Shown here in pieces: positions 1-7,351 of a stretch of DNA of 12,130 bases. The position numbers and the translations under genes were made by a program. Source of the DNA: Rhodoferax sp. (GTDB lineage: Bacteria > Pseudomonadota > Gammaproteobacteria > Burkholderiales > Burkholderiaceae); assembly GCA_020048295.1 (NCBI GenBank), contig JAIFMT010000110.1, forward strand, positions 1 through 12,130. Reading direction: 5' to 3'. Each line of letters begins with the position of its first letter. Position 1 is the first letter of the stretch. The notes under the pieces were generated by a model. It was not told where the DNA came from and ran no database searches. It saw only the letters and a list, made by a program, of their open reading frames with translations.

Positions 1-1950
1 GATGTGGAAAACCGCCTGCGTGACGCACTGCGGCAAGACCGCGCCCGGGTTCAGTTTGGCACCATCAGCAAATTTGGCCTGATGGAAATGAGCCGCCAGC
101 GGCTGCGCCCGGCGCTGTCTGAAGGTGCTTCGATTCCGTGTCCGCGCTGCGGTGGCTCGGGCCACATCCGCGACACCGAATCGAGCGCGCTGCAGATTTT
201 GCGCATCATCCAGGAAGAATCGCTCAAGGACAACACGGCCTCGGTGCTGTGCCAGGTGCCGGTGGAAGTGGCCTCGTTCCTGCTCAACGAAAAGCGCACC
301 GAAATCGCCAAGATCGAACTCAAGCAACGCATTAACGTGCTGATGGTGCCCAACAAGTCGCTGGAAACGCCCAACTACAAGCTCGAACGCCTCAAGCACG
401 ACGATCCGCGCCTGGACAACATCACGCCGAGCTACAAGATGGCCGACGAGGTGGAAGACGTCACCGCCGTGACCCGCCGCTCGCAGGAACCCACCAACCG
501 GCAAACCCCGGTGATCAAGGGCGTGCTGCCCGACGCACCGGCACCGGTGGCACCGCCCAAACCAGCGCCCGCGCCGATACCCGCAGTCAAGCCGCAACCC
601 ATGGCTGCGGTTGTGCCGCCGGTGGTGGTTGAAAAAGGTTTCTTTGGCTGGCTGAAAAATCTGTTCTCCCCGGCACCGGTGGCAGCGCCAGCGCCGGTCG
701 TTCCCGCAACGCCAGCAACACCAAGCGACGAGCAAAGCAACAACCGCGATGCCCGGCCCAGCCGCGACAGCAGCCGCCGTGGTGAGCCCCGCGGTGATCG
801 TCCAGATGGCGGCCGCAGTGGTCGCGGCGGCGAGCGCAGCGCACGGCCCGAGGGCCGCAACGATGCGCGCAGTGGCAGAAACGGTGAACGCAGCAATCGT
901 CCTGAGCGCACCGATCGCGCTGAGCGCCCGGAACGTGGCGAGCGCTCGAGTGCGCCGCGCGACCGGCAAGAAATGCTGCCCGGAATTGCCATGGCAGCTG
1001 AGTCAGCCAACGTCAACAGCGACATGCCGACTAGCAACGGTATACCAGAGACACCACGGCAGGACGCGCGCAGTGGCCGTGGTCGCGGTGAGCGCCGCCC
1101 GCGTGGCCCCAAACCTGGCGAAGAAACCCGCCTGGACGAAGCGGGCAATGTGATCCAGGCCAACGCTGGCGAAGTCAGCATAACGCCCGCCGAGGAATCT
1201 GCAGGGGACACCGCCCCAGGAAACCGAGCCGAGGCAGCACCGCGCGAGAAGCGTTCGCGTGACCGCTATGGCCGCGACCGCAAACCCCGTAGCGAGCGCC
1301 CCGAGCGTGCGGATGCAGAAGCCGCCCAACCTGCGACAGCCAGCGCCGACGACGTGCCGGTGCAGGACGACGTGGAATACACCCCGCGCAAGTCTTATTT
1401 CACCGCATCGGTGGCCAGTGCGCCGGCCGTGGGTGATGCCCAAGGGGTTGCCGACACCGCCACGTCCGCTCCGACCGAAAGCACGCAGGTCAGCACGGCG
1501 CTAGTTGCCGCTGGCGCTGCAGCCAAGGCTCCTGACTCAACACCTGCGCCGGTTGTCATTGAGCTGCCAACGCCGGCCCCGCTCGAGCCTGTGGCCGCTG
1601 CACCGGTTGCCATTGCCCCGGTGGAGATAACACCTGCCGCAATCGTGGCCGACATCCCGTTGGCCACGCAGCCCGGCATGCCAGCAGTGCAGGCCTACAG
1701 CCTGCCGATCGACACATTGATGAAAGTGGCCGAACAGTCCGGTTTGACATGGGTCAATTCGGATGCTGCAAAAATCGCAGCCGTGCAGGCTGCCATTGCC
1801 GCCGAGCCCCTGCCCGTGCACGTTCCGCGCGAACGCCCGGCACCCATCGCCGTGGATGACAAACCGCTGGTGTTGGTGGAAACCAAACGCGATTTGCGCA
1901 ACGTGACCTTGCCCTTTGAGGACGCCCAGACCGAAGAGCAACCGGCCTGA
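1..1950 (+). CDS. rne: Ribonuclease E, C-terminal part (5' end outside window)
   Basis: RNase E is the endonuclease that starts decay and processing of most mRNAs and matures rRNA and tRNA; it is also the degradosome scaffold. The frame is open from base 1, so the gene starts upstream, and the first codons read DVENRLRDALRQDRARVQ, the end of the DNase I-like catalytic domain. The zinc-link CPRCGGSG follows (Cys codons 139-141 and 148-150), then the small domain to about base 410. The rest is a long low-complexity tail: a Pro/Ala linker, a short hydrophobic patch FFGWLKNLF (640-666), Arg/Gly-rich blocks (about 745-969, 1057-1122, 1243-1320), a Pro/Ala/Val linker, and an ordered C-terminal segment (about 1696-1911) with the LTWVNSD and VHVPRERP motifs that I remember from betaproteobacterial RNase E. 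The catalytic aspartates lie outside the window. RNase G is excluded by the zinc link and the long tail. Confidence 0.96.
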   Translation, partial: DVENRLRDALRQDRARVQFGTISKFGLMEMSRQRLRPALSEGASIPCPRCGGSGHIRDTESSALQILRIIQEESLKDNTASVLCQVPVEVASFLLNEKRTEIAKIELKQRINVLMVPNKSLETPNYKLERLKHDDPRLDNITPSYKMADEVEDVTAVTRRSQEPTNRQTPVIKGVLPDAPAPVAPPKPAPAPIPAVKPQPMAAVVPPVVVEKGFFGWLKNLFSPAPVAAPAPVVPATPATPSDEQSNNRDARPSRDSSRRGEPRGDRPDGGRSGRGGERSARPEGRNDARSGRNGERSNRPERTDRAERPERGERSSAPRDRQEMLPGIAMAAESANVNSDMPTSNGIPETPRQDARSGRGRGERRPRGPKPGEETRLDEAGNVIQANAGEVSITPAEESAGDTAPGNRAEAAPREKRSRDRYGRDRKPRSERPERADAEAAQPATASADDVPVQDDVEYTPRKSYFTASVASAPAVGDAQGVADTATSAPTESTQVSTALVAAGAAAKAPDSTPAPVVIELPTPAPLEPVAAAPVAIAPVEITPAAIVADIPLATQPGMPAVQAYSLPIDTLMKVAEQSGLTWVNSDAAKIAAVQAAIAAEPLPVHVPRERPAPIAVDDKPLVLVETKRDLRNVTLPFEDAQTEEQPA

Positions 1951-1963
1951 TCTGCCTGCCAGC

Positions 1964-1993
1964 AAAAAAGGACCCCTTGAGGGTCCTTTTTTT
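1964..1993. terminator. Bidirectional Rho-independent terminator between rne and the GGDEF-like gene
   Basis: A six-base-pair GC-rich stem, GGACCC (1970-1975) with GGGTCC (1981-1986) around a five-base loop, is preceded by six A (1964-1969) and followed by seven T (1987-1993). Because the A-tract becomes a U-tract on the other strand, it can terminate in both directions. It lies 13 bp past the rne stop codon and 17 bp past the stop of the convergent minus-strand gene, so it probably serves both. Confidence 0.9.
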
Positions 1994-2010
1994 ATGCTCG
2001 CCAAGGGTAA

Positions 2011-3081
2011 TCAGGCTTCTTCGGCAGCAGATGACTCCAGGGGTGAGTTGACAACAAAAAAACCGCGCCGCACCAACCCCAGATGACTGCTGGTCTTGTT
2101 GCCGCCACCCCGGCGAGCAAACTCCACCGCGCAGCGGGTTTTTTCGAGCGCGCTGCTGGGTGAGTCGTCGGCCAACACACTGGTGTAGCCACAGCTCACA
2201 GTCACTCGACCCACGCGGGGAAAGTTGAATTTTTCAACGTTGGAACGAAAACGGTCGAACGCGGACAACACCAACGCCTCGTCGGGGCAATGCATCAGCA
2301 CGCCAAAATCTTCGCCACCAAAGTGGTACAGCAGGTCGTAGGTGCGAAAGGTATTGCTCATGATGCGCGCCACCAGTTGCAACACGTCTTCAGCCACGGC
2401 GTGACCATGCTTGCTGTTGATCAGCGCGTAATTGTCAACGCTGGCCGAGCCCAGCCAATAATTGACCGGCACCCGGTGACGCCGCTCCTGCTCTTGTATC
2501 TGCGAAGATGGTGGCGGTGCGGTGGCACCGTCGAGGTCTTCCAGCACCGCACTATAAAAAGCGTTTTCCAGCGACTTGCGATTGAGCAACCCGGTCAAGG
2601 CATCGCGGTCGCTGTACTCCAGCAAGGAATACATATTGCGGTAAATGCGGCGCAAATAGTCCACCAACTGCAGGTCTTCCACGCTCAGGGCGGCATCGGA
2701 GTGCAGTTCCAGCACACCCTGGTCATCAGAACGGGAATCAGAAAACAGCGGCAACATGTTGATACGCGGCCCGTCTGGCCCGGCCCAGGCGATCTCGATG
2801 CGTTCCCGTGTTTGCAGGCACTTGTAGCGGTCCGCTGCATCCTCGAGCTTCACCAGCGACTGGAAATCAACCCGCTGCGGGTCAATCACCCGGCCGCCGC
2901 CTTTGGCATCGAGGCGGGCAACTTCCAGCCAGCGGTCTTGGCCGTCTTCGCGCATGACATGGGCGATCACGATGCGCCGTATGGGCAACAGGTCGATCAG
3001 CGCCTTTGACAGGGTCAGCTCCAGCAGATCGCGGTCGCGGTGGTCGGTCAGTTTGACGATGTGTTCGATGAATGTAGCCAT
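2011..3081 (-). CDS. GAF-like plus degenerate GGDEF domain protein
   Basis: A 356-residue soluble protein with no signal peptide or membrane segment. Residues 1 to about 150 look like a GAF-type sensor domain, then comes a helical linker ending in DRDALTGLLNR, the usual entry to a GGDEF domain (about 160-330). The signature is GGEDF (residues 255-259, bases 2305-2319) instead of GGDEF/GGEEF. Aligned by eye to PleD, the first metal-binding Asp (PleD D327) is Ser214, the guanine-contacting Asp (D344) is Glu231, and the catalytic Glu (E371) is Asp258. RTYD (246-249) sits at the exact spacing of the RxxD inhibitory site. I infer reduced or no diguanylate cyclase activity with possible c-di-GMP binding. 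The ATG at 3079-3081 has no strong ribosome binding site; the gene follows hemY by 84 bp on the same strand without a visible terminator. GGDEF family is secure; function is not. Confidence 0.85.
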   Translation of the reverse strand: MATFIEHIVKLTDHRDRDLLELTLSKALIDLLPIRRIVIAHVMREDGQDRWLEVARLDAKGGGRVIDPQRVDFQSLVKLEDAADRYKCLQTRERIEIAWAGPDGPRINMLPLFSDSRSDDQGVLELHSDAALSVEDLQLVDYLRRIYRNMYSLLEYSDRDALTGLLNRKSLENAFYSAVLEDLDGATAPPPSSQIQEQERRHRVPVNYWLGSASVDNYALINSKHGHAVAEDVLQLVARIMSNTFRTYDLLYHFGGEDFGVLMHCPDEALVLSAFDRFRSNVEKFNFPRVGRVTVSCGYTSVLADDSPSSALEKTRCAVEFARRGGGNKTSSHLGLVRRGFFVVNSPLESSAAEEA

Positions 3082-3165
3082 GCGTAAATGATAGACCTGT
3101 ATTCCAGCTTAGTCACGCCCGGCGCACAAGACAAGGGGCTCATTCGCCAGATTATTTGACAAAAA

Positions 3166-4461
3166 TCAGCCCTTGCTGCGCAACGCCGCTTGCGCTGCAT
3201 TTTTCCAGGCTGCTGCTGCCTGCGCCGCATCGCCCTGGCGGTCAGCCAGTTCGGCCAGCACTTGCCAGGCGCGCGTGAGCAAGCCGGTATCGTCAAGCCG
3301 CGGCAGCGCTTGCGAAATCAGCTGCTGCGCCTTGCCCCACAGGCGCAGATGCAAACAGGCAACGCCAGCCAGGTACAGCAGCACCGGGTCACCCGGATTC
3401 ATGCGCTGGGCGTGTTCGATGCGCGATAACCAGGCGCTGTCAATGCGGTCGCCGCCGACTGCAAAGGCGCTCTCGATCACGCGGACCAGGGCGATCTGCT
3501 GTTCATCACTCAAGCCGTCCGCACTGCTGTTCATGCGCTGCCAGACCGGCAACAGCCAGTCAAACGCCAAACCGGCATCGCCGCCCAGGCGCAACAGCTG
3601 CGCGGCGGCAGCGATGGCCACTTCAGGCAGATTTTTTTCACTGGTTTCAAGCTTGTCCCAAACCTGCACCAGGCGCGCCGGGTCATGGGCGGTTTGCAGC
3701 CATTCCAGCACCAGCGCGCGGATCAGACTGGGCGCGGCACTACCGGAGAACGCCCGGTGCTTGACCAGCAGCCGTGCCGTTTCGAGCGCCAGTGCAGTTT
3801 TGCCGGCCAACCGGGCCACTTTGAGGCGCAGCCGCAAGCCCACGGTGCGCCGTGCCACCCCGGCGGGCAACTGCTCAAGCCAGTCAAGCGCGGCTGCCGG
3901 ATCGCGGTCTTCGAGTGACCAACGCAGGGCGCGCAGCATCACGCCCTCACGCGTGCCGCTGGCATCAAACAGTGCCGCCTGCGCCAGCGCCTGCTGGAAA
4001 TGACTTTCGCGCCCGCTCTTGTCTTGCAAGGCCTGTGAACTCTCGGCCGCCAGCAGGTGGGACAGCACGCGCAGGCGGGCGCTGTCGATGGCGGGCTCAC
4101 CGTGGCGTGTCATGGCGGCATCGCGCGCCAGCACCAGTTCCGCCGCTTTGCGGGCGCGGATAAAACGCCCGGCAATCAGGTGCGACAAGGCATCGAGCAG
4201 GGCGGCATGAATCACCCGCTCTTGCTGGCGCGCGCGCCAGGCTTGTGCCTGACCCGGAATTGACAGCAGTGCGGCCAGTGCCTTGAGTGCCACGTGCAGC
4301 AAGGCAAACAGCAACCCCAACAGCAACACCACCAGATTGAGCGACAAATCAACCCGGTGCGGTGGCCAATACACGGTGATGGTGCTGTCGTTGCCGCTGG
4401 CAAACAGCGCCAGCGCCACCGCCACCCCAAACAGTCCCAGCAACCAGAGGGCGACACGCAT
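3166..4461 (-). CDS. hemY: HemY, membrane-anchored TPR protein of the heme cluster
   Basis: A 431-residue proteobacterial HemY-type protein. Two hydrophobic segments (about residues 3-22 and 41-62) form an N-terminal hairpin anchor with a short loop containing TVYWPPHRVDLSLN, typical of the HemY N-terminal domain. The rest is alpha-helical, Ala/Leu-rich and TPR-like, for example the repeat near the C-terminus with DPVLLYLAGVACLHLRLWGKA. It is often described as a late heme-pathway or complex-assembly factor, but its biochemical role is not settled. It is not the unrelated Bacillus HemY, which is a protoporphyrinogen oxidase. Its ATG lies 6 bp after the hemX stop, so the two are almost certainly co-transcribed and translationally linked. 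The stop TGA is at 3166-3168; no terminator is seen just beyond it. Confidence 0.9.
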   Translation of the reverse strand: MRVALWLLGLFGVAVALALFASGNDSTITVYWPPHRVDLSLNLVVLLLGLLFALLHVALKALAALLSIPGQAQAWRARQQERVIHAALLDALSHLIAGRFIRARKAAELVLARDAAMTRHGEPAIDSARLRVLSHLLAAESSQALQDKSGRESHFQQALAQAALFDASGTREGVMLRALRWSLEDRDPAAALDWLEQLPAGVARRTVGLRLRLKVARLAGKTALALETARLLVKHRAFSGSAAPSLIRALVLEWLQTAHDPARLVQVWDKLETSEKNLPEVAIAAAAQLLRLGGDAGLAFDWLLPVWQRMNSSADGLSDEQQIALVRVIESAFAVGGDRIDSAWLSRIEHAQRMNPGDPVLLYLAGVACLHLRLWGKAQQLISQALPRLDDTGLLTRAWQVLAELADRQGDAAQAAAAWKNAAQAALRSKG

Positions 4462-4467
4462 GGCGCT

Positions 4468-5592
4468 TTAGCGTCCGGCGGCTGACGTGGCCAGCACCGA
4501 CAACGTCTCGTCGATGCGCGGCAACTGCAGGTTACGCATCTGGGACTGCACTTGCGCGAGCAAGGCGGCGGCGGCCTGGGTCTTGCGGGCGTTGCGGTCA
4601 AAGTACTTTTTCAGCGCGTCTTCGGCCACCGCCAGGTCGGCGCGTGCCGCGTCAATTTGCCGGGACAGCAAGCCGAGCCGGGCGTTGAGCAGCTTGAGTT
4701 TGAAGTTTTCACGCACAAAGAAAGCCTGCTCGGGCGACAGGAGCGCGGCCTCCGGGGTGTCGATCTGGCTGACCCGCACCAGCTTGCGCGCTTCTTCGAC
4801 AAACAAGGCCAAAGCCTGCTGCCACCAGCGCAACGGCGGGGTGCTCTGCGCCTTCTTTTCTGCCGGCTCCCGGCCGCTGGCGGGTACGGCGTTGGCCAGC
4901 ATCAACTCGTCAGCCAGCCGCACCAATTCATCGAGCTTGACCAGCATGGTCGGGGTGTCACTGACCGCTGACGATTTCACGCGGTCAATGTCGTGCGCGA
5001 TGGCACGTTGCAACAAAGCCAGCCGAGGTTGCGCCGCCCGCAACACGCGCTGCTCGGCGCTTTTGAGTGCTGCCAGCAAGGGCTCGACGCTGCCGGTCAG
5101 CTGCGCCTGTTGCTGTGCCAGCCGCAGCGCGGCATCAATATCGACCACCAGGTTTTCGTCGCGCGAGCGTGACAGGCTTTGCATCAGCTCGTCGAGCTGG
5201 CTGCGCTGCAGCGCCACTTCGCTCAGGCGGGCATCGAGCACCGCCGTGCGTGCCACATTTTCCTGCGCCAATGCCACTGCCTGTTTGGCCAACGTACGCG
5301 CTTCGAGCGACTGCGACTGCGCCTCTGCACTCTGGCGCGCCAATTGTTCTTGCATGCTGTCCACTTTTTGCCACAGCAGCGCCAGCAGCAACAAACCCAG
5401 CAGCGCCAGCGCCACGGCCCCGAACGCCAATCGGCTGCGCTCACCCGATGCCAATTCAGGTGCCGCAGCGGATTGCGCTAAAGGCAACGCTCCTTTCGCC
5501 GCCTCGGCGTTGCCAGCTGTTGCAGCGCCTGGTGTCGCTGCGGCATTGGCTGACGGTTCCGTGCTGGATGGGTCTGGAGGTGAGGCTGTCAT
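4468..5592 (-). CDS. hemX: HemX, single-pass membrane protein of the heme cluster
   Basis: A 374-residue HemX-family protein. Residues 1-50 are a Pro/Ala/Ser-rich, presumably cytoplasmic tail; residues about 56-74 (FGAVALALLGLLLLALLWQ) are one transmembrane helix; about 75-150 is heptad-rich and likely coiled coil (QKVDSMQEQLARQ and onward); the remainder is the helical HemX domain, probably periplasmic. Homologues are often mislabelled uroporphyrinogen-III C-methyltransferase, but no SAM-binding methyltransferase motif is visible here. The ATG (5590-5592) overlaps the hemD stop in an ATGA arrangement, pointing to translational coupling, and hemY begins 6 bp after its stop. The constant order with hemC, hemD and hemY suggests a structural or regulatory role in heme synthesis at the membrane; this is inference from context. 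Confidence 0.88.
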   Translation of the reverse strand: MTASPPDPSSTEPSANAAATPGAATAGNAEAAKGALPLAQSAAAPELASGERSRLAFGAVALALLGLLLLALLWQKVDSMQEQLARQSAEAQSQSLEARTLAKQAVALAQENVARTAVLDARLSEVALQRSQLDELMQSLSRSRDENLVVDIDAALRLAQQQAQLTGSVEPLLAALKSAEQRVLRAAQPRLALLQRAIAHDIDRVKSSAVSDTPTMLVKLDELVRLADELMLANAVPASGREPAEKKAQSTPPLRWWQQALALFVEEARKLVRVSQIDTPEAALLSPEQAFFVRENFKLKLLNARLGLLSRQIDAARADLAVAEDALKKYFDRNARKTQAAAALLAQVQSQMRNLQLPRIDETLSVLATSAAGR

Positions 5593-6386
5593 GGCAACGA
5601 TTCTACCGAGGCCAGCACGCTGGGCAGCGTTGGGCTGGCCTGCAGCACCACGCCAAAACCCAGTCGCCGCGCGGCCTCGGCAATGCGTGCATGCGTGGCC
5701 ACGGCACGCGCTGCTGACCAGTCCTGTGCAGGCAACAAGGCCTGCAAATTACCCAGTGCTTCGGCACTGCTGAAAATCCAGCCGCTGCCGTCGCTTGCGC
5801 CGGCACTGGCCAGCGCCCGTTGTGCGCCATCCCACCGCGGTGCACCACGCTGGTACGCCACCACATGGTCCACCTGCGCACCGGCATGTTGTAGCTGCTG
5901 CGCCAGCCAGTCGCGCCCGACACCCTGCGCGGCCGGCTCAGCGCTGCCCGGCGTGTCGCCGCGCACGATCAGCACCCTGGCACCCGGATGAATCTGGGTG
6001 TGAACCCGGCGCCACAGGTTTTCAGAATCAAACTGTCCGGCATCGAGCGCCGGAGCGTCGGTCAAATGCGCCGCTACCCCTTGCGCTGCCAGTGCCGCAC
6101 TGGTCCCGGGGCCAGTCGCCCATGCTCTAGTATCAGTAGCTAGTGACGCTTGTCCATCAAGGGCTAGAGCATTCTTTTCCTTGAAAAAATAGTTCACGGC
6201 ATGGGCGCTGACAAACATCACGGCCGCGTAGTCCGTCAGCCGCAAACAAGCCTGCCGGATGGCTCGGGTATCTGGCAGGCCACAGGTTTCGATCAGCGGC
6301 AACGCCAACGCATCATGGCCGCTGGCGCGCAGGGCCTGCGCCCACTGCTGGGCTTGTGGCTGCACCCGGGTGACGATCAAACGCAT
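5589..6386 (-). CDS. hemD: Uroporphyrinogen-III synthase
   Basis: HemD closes hydroxymethylbilane with inversion of ring D to give uroporphyrinogen III, the branch point to heme, siroheme and cobalamin. The 265-residue product starts MRLIVTRVQPQA, typical of the family, and carries YAAVMFVSAHAVNYFF (about 53-68), TRAWATGPGTSAAL (from residue 86) and FSSAEALGNL, matching the two alternating alpha/beta domains of the enzyme. It begins 20 bp after the hemC stop and its TGA overlaps the hemX ATG by 4 bp. Between the first two motifs, residues about 70-88 (KNALALDGQASLATDTRA) are encoded by an AT-richer stretch with a perfect inverted repeat and non-preferred codons (CTA twice, AGA, GGA, TCA). I read this as a small repeat that inserted in frame, probably in a surface loop. 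The reading frame stays intact, so the enzyme is probably functional. Confidence 0.92.
   Translation of the reverse strand: MRLIVTRVQPQAQQWAQALRASGHDALALPLIETCGLPDTRAIRQACLRLTDYAAVMFVSAHAVNYFFKEKNALALDGQASLATDTRAWATGPGTSAALAAQGVAAHLTDAPALDAGQFDSENLWRRVHTQIHPGARVLIVRGDTPGSAEPAAQGVGRDWLAQQLQHAGAQVDHVVAYQRGAPRWDGAQRALASAGASDGSGWIFSSAEALGNLQALLPAQDWSAARAVATHARIAEAARRLGFGVVLQASPTLPSVLASVESLP
6122..6172. repeat. Short palindromic repeat embedded in frame in hemD
   Basis: Perfect 9-bp inverted repeats ATGCTCTAG (6122-6130) and CTAGAGCAT (6164-6172) bound a 51-bp segment. Inside it, TAGC (6137-6140) can pair with GCTA (6163-6166) and CTTG (6149-6152) with CAAG (6158-6161) around a 5-base loop. The core AGTAGCTAGTGACGCTT followed by CAAGGGCTAGAGC resembles a short dispersed intergenic repeat family that I remember from Comamonadaceae genomes (AGCTA, then CGCTT, an AT-rich spacer, and AAG-GCTA-AGC). 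Similar AT-rich sequence continues to about 6192. The family assignment is from memory; the inverted repeats and odd codon use are seen directly. Confidence 0.65.
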
Positions 6387-6406
6387 TGGCAGCGGCGGGC
6401 GTAGGC

Positions 6407-7351
6407 TTACTGAGCCGGCGCGTCAGCCAGGTGCGACAGACTGCCGCCTCGGGCCAGCACCTGCTGCTGCAAGTCTTTGGCCACACGCTCACCGAGCGCC
6501 GCAGCATCGTTCAGGTCGGTCACCCGGGCTTGTTGGCGTACCCGCACCAGCGCCAGCCGGCCATCCATATCACCCCAGGCGGCATCCAGGGTTAGCACAT
6601 CCTGATCCAGCGTGGCGTAAGCGGCCAGCGGCATCGAGCAGCTTCCGCCCATGGCACGGCTCACTGCACGCTCGGCAGCAATGCGCAGCCAGGTGGGCTG
6701 ATCCACCAGGGGCTGCAGCGCCTGCGCCACGTCGGAGCGTGCAGTGCGCACCTCTATACCCAGCGCACCCTGTCCAGCAGCCGGCAGCATCTCGGACGGA
6801 TCAAACACAGCGCGGATGCGCGCTTCTAGCCCAAGCCGCTTCAGTCCCGCAGCCGCCAGCACAATGCCGGCGTAATGGCCGTCGTCGAGCTTGCGCAGCC
6901 GCGTGTCCAGGTTGCCACGCAAAGGTTCAATCTTCAGGTCCGGGCGCAGTGAGCGCAGCAGCACGGTGCGGCGCAGGCTCGACGTGCCCACCACTGCGCC
7001 CGGCGGCAACGCTGCCAGGCTGGCGTGGTGGTTAGACACCCAGGCATCGCGCGGGTCTTCGCGCGCCATCACTCCCACCAGGCTGAAGCCCTCAGGCAAC
7101 TCCATCGGCACATCCTTGAGCGAATGCACCGCCAAGTCGGCCTTGCCTTGCTCCAGCGCCACTTCGAGCTCTTTGACAAACAGGCCTTTGCCACCGATTT
7201 GACTCAGGGCACGGTCAAGAATCTGGTCGCCCAGCGTGGTCATGCCCAGCACTTCAACCTGGTGGCCGAGTTGCGTCAACAGGGTCTGAACGTGAACGGC
7301 TTGCCACATGGCAAGGCGGCTCTCACGCGTGGCGATGATCAATTTGGACAT
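6407..7351 (-). CDS. hemC: Porphobilinogen deaminase (hydroxymethylbilane synthase)
   Basis: HemC polymerises four porphobilinogen molecules into hydroxymethylbilane in the cytoplasm. From ATG 7351 the product is 314 residues, the normal length, and begins [17 protein letters not shown], the canonical start. Visible family features are [11 protein letters not shown] (about 53-63), HSLKDVP with the catalytic Asp80 (E. coli D84), GTSSLRR (122-128), RGNLDTRL (145-152), and GGSCSMPL with Cys238 (codon 6638-6640), which holds the dipyrromethane cofactor. A TTG at 7376-7378 would add nine residues (MPGTPSHFS) not seen in the family, so I chose the ATG, although no clear ribosome binding site precedes it. 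It is the first gene of the minus-strand cluster hemC-hemD-hemX-hemY and is transcribed divergently from ppc. Confidence 0.97.
   Translation of the reverse strand: MSKLIIATRESRLAMWQAVHVQTLLTQLGHQVEVLGMTTLGDQILDRALSQIGGKGLFVKELEVALEQGKADLAVHSLKDVPMELPEGFSLVGVMAREDPRDAWVSNHHASLAALPPGAVVGTSSLRRTVLLRSLRPDLKIEPLRGNLDTRLRKLDDGHYAGIVLAAAGLKRLGLEARIRAVFDPSEMLPAAGQGALGIEVRTARSDVAQALQPLVDQPTWLRIAAERAVSRAMGGSCSMPLAAYATLDQDVLTLDAAWGDMDGRLALVRVRQQARVTDLNDAAALGERVAKDLQQQVLARGGSLSHLADAPAQ

Noticed and set aside
432..1211. Minus-strand open frame (259 codons) opposite the rne tail
   Set aside because: Ser/Arg/Gly low-complexity mirror of the Arg/Pro/Ala-rich RNase E tail.
2290..3009. Plus-strand open frame (239 codons) opposite the GGDEF-like gene
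   Set aside because: His/Gln/Val-rich shadow product, no start signal, fully inside the supported minus-strand gene.
3106..3134. Possible promoter for the GGDEF-like gene, TTGTCT with 17-bp spacing to TAAGCT on the minus strand
   Set aside because: Only 4 of 6 and 3 of 6 consensus matches; too weak to call, though it would separate the gene from the hem transcript.
3156..3161. Perfect -35 hexamer TTGACA on the plus strand between the GGDEF-like gene and hemY
   Set aside because: No -10 element at the proper distance, and it would only transcribe antisense to hemY.
4468..5592. HemX as uroporphyrinogen-III C-methyltransferase
   Set aside because: No SAM-binding methyltransferase motif; the protein is one membrane helix plus coiled coil, so the enzyme name often attached to HemX is not supported.
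4487..5773. Long plus-strand open frame (428 codons) opposite hemX and the end of hemD
   Set aside because: Its composition (Ser/Ala/Arg/Cys-rich, no motif) is that of a mirrored GC-rich gene; hemX and hemD on the other strand are supported by motifs and operon spacing.
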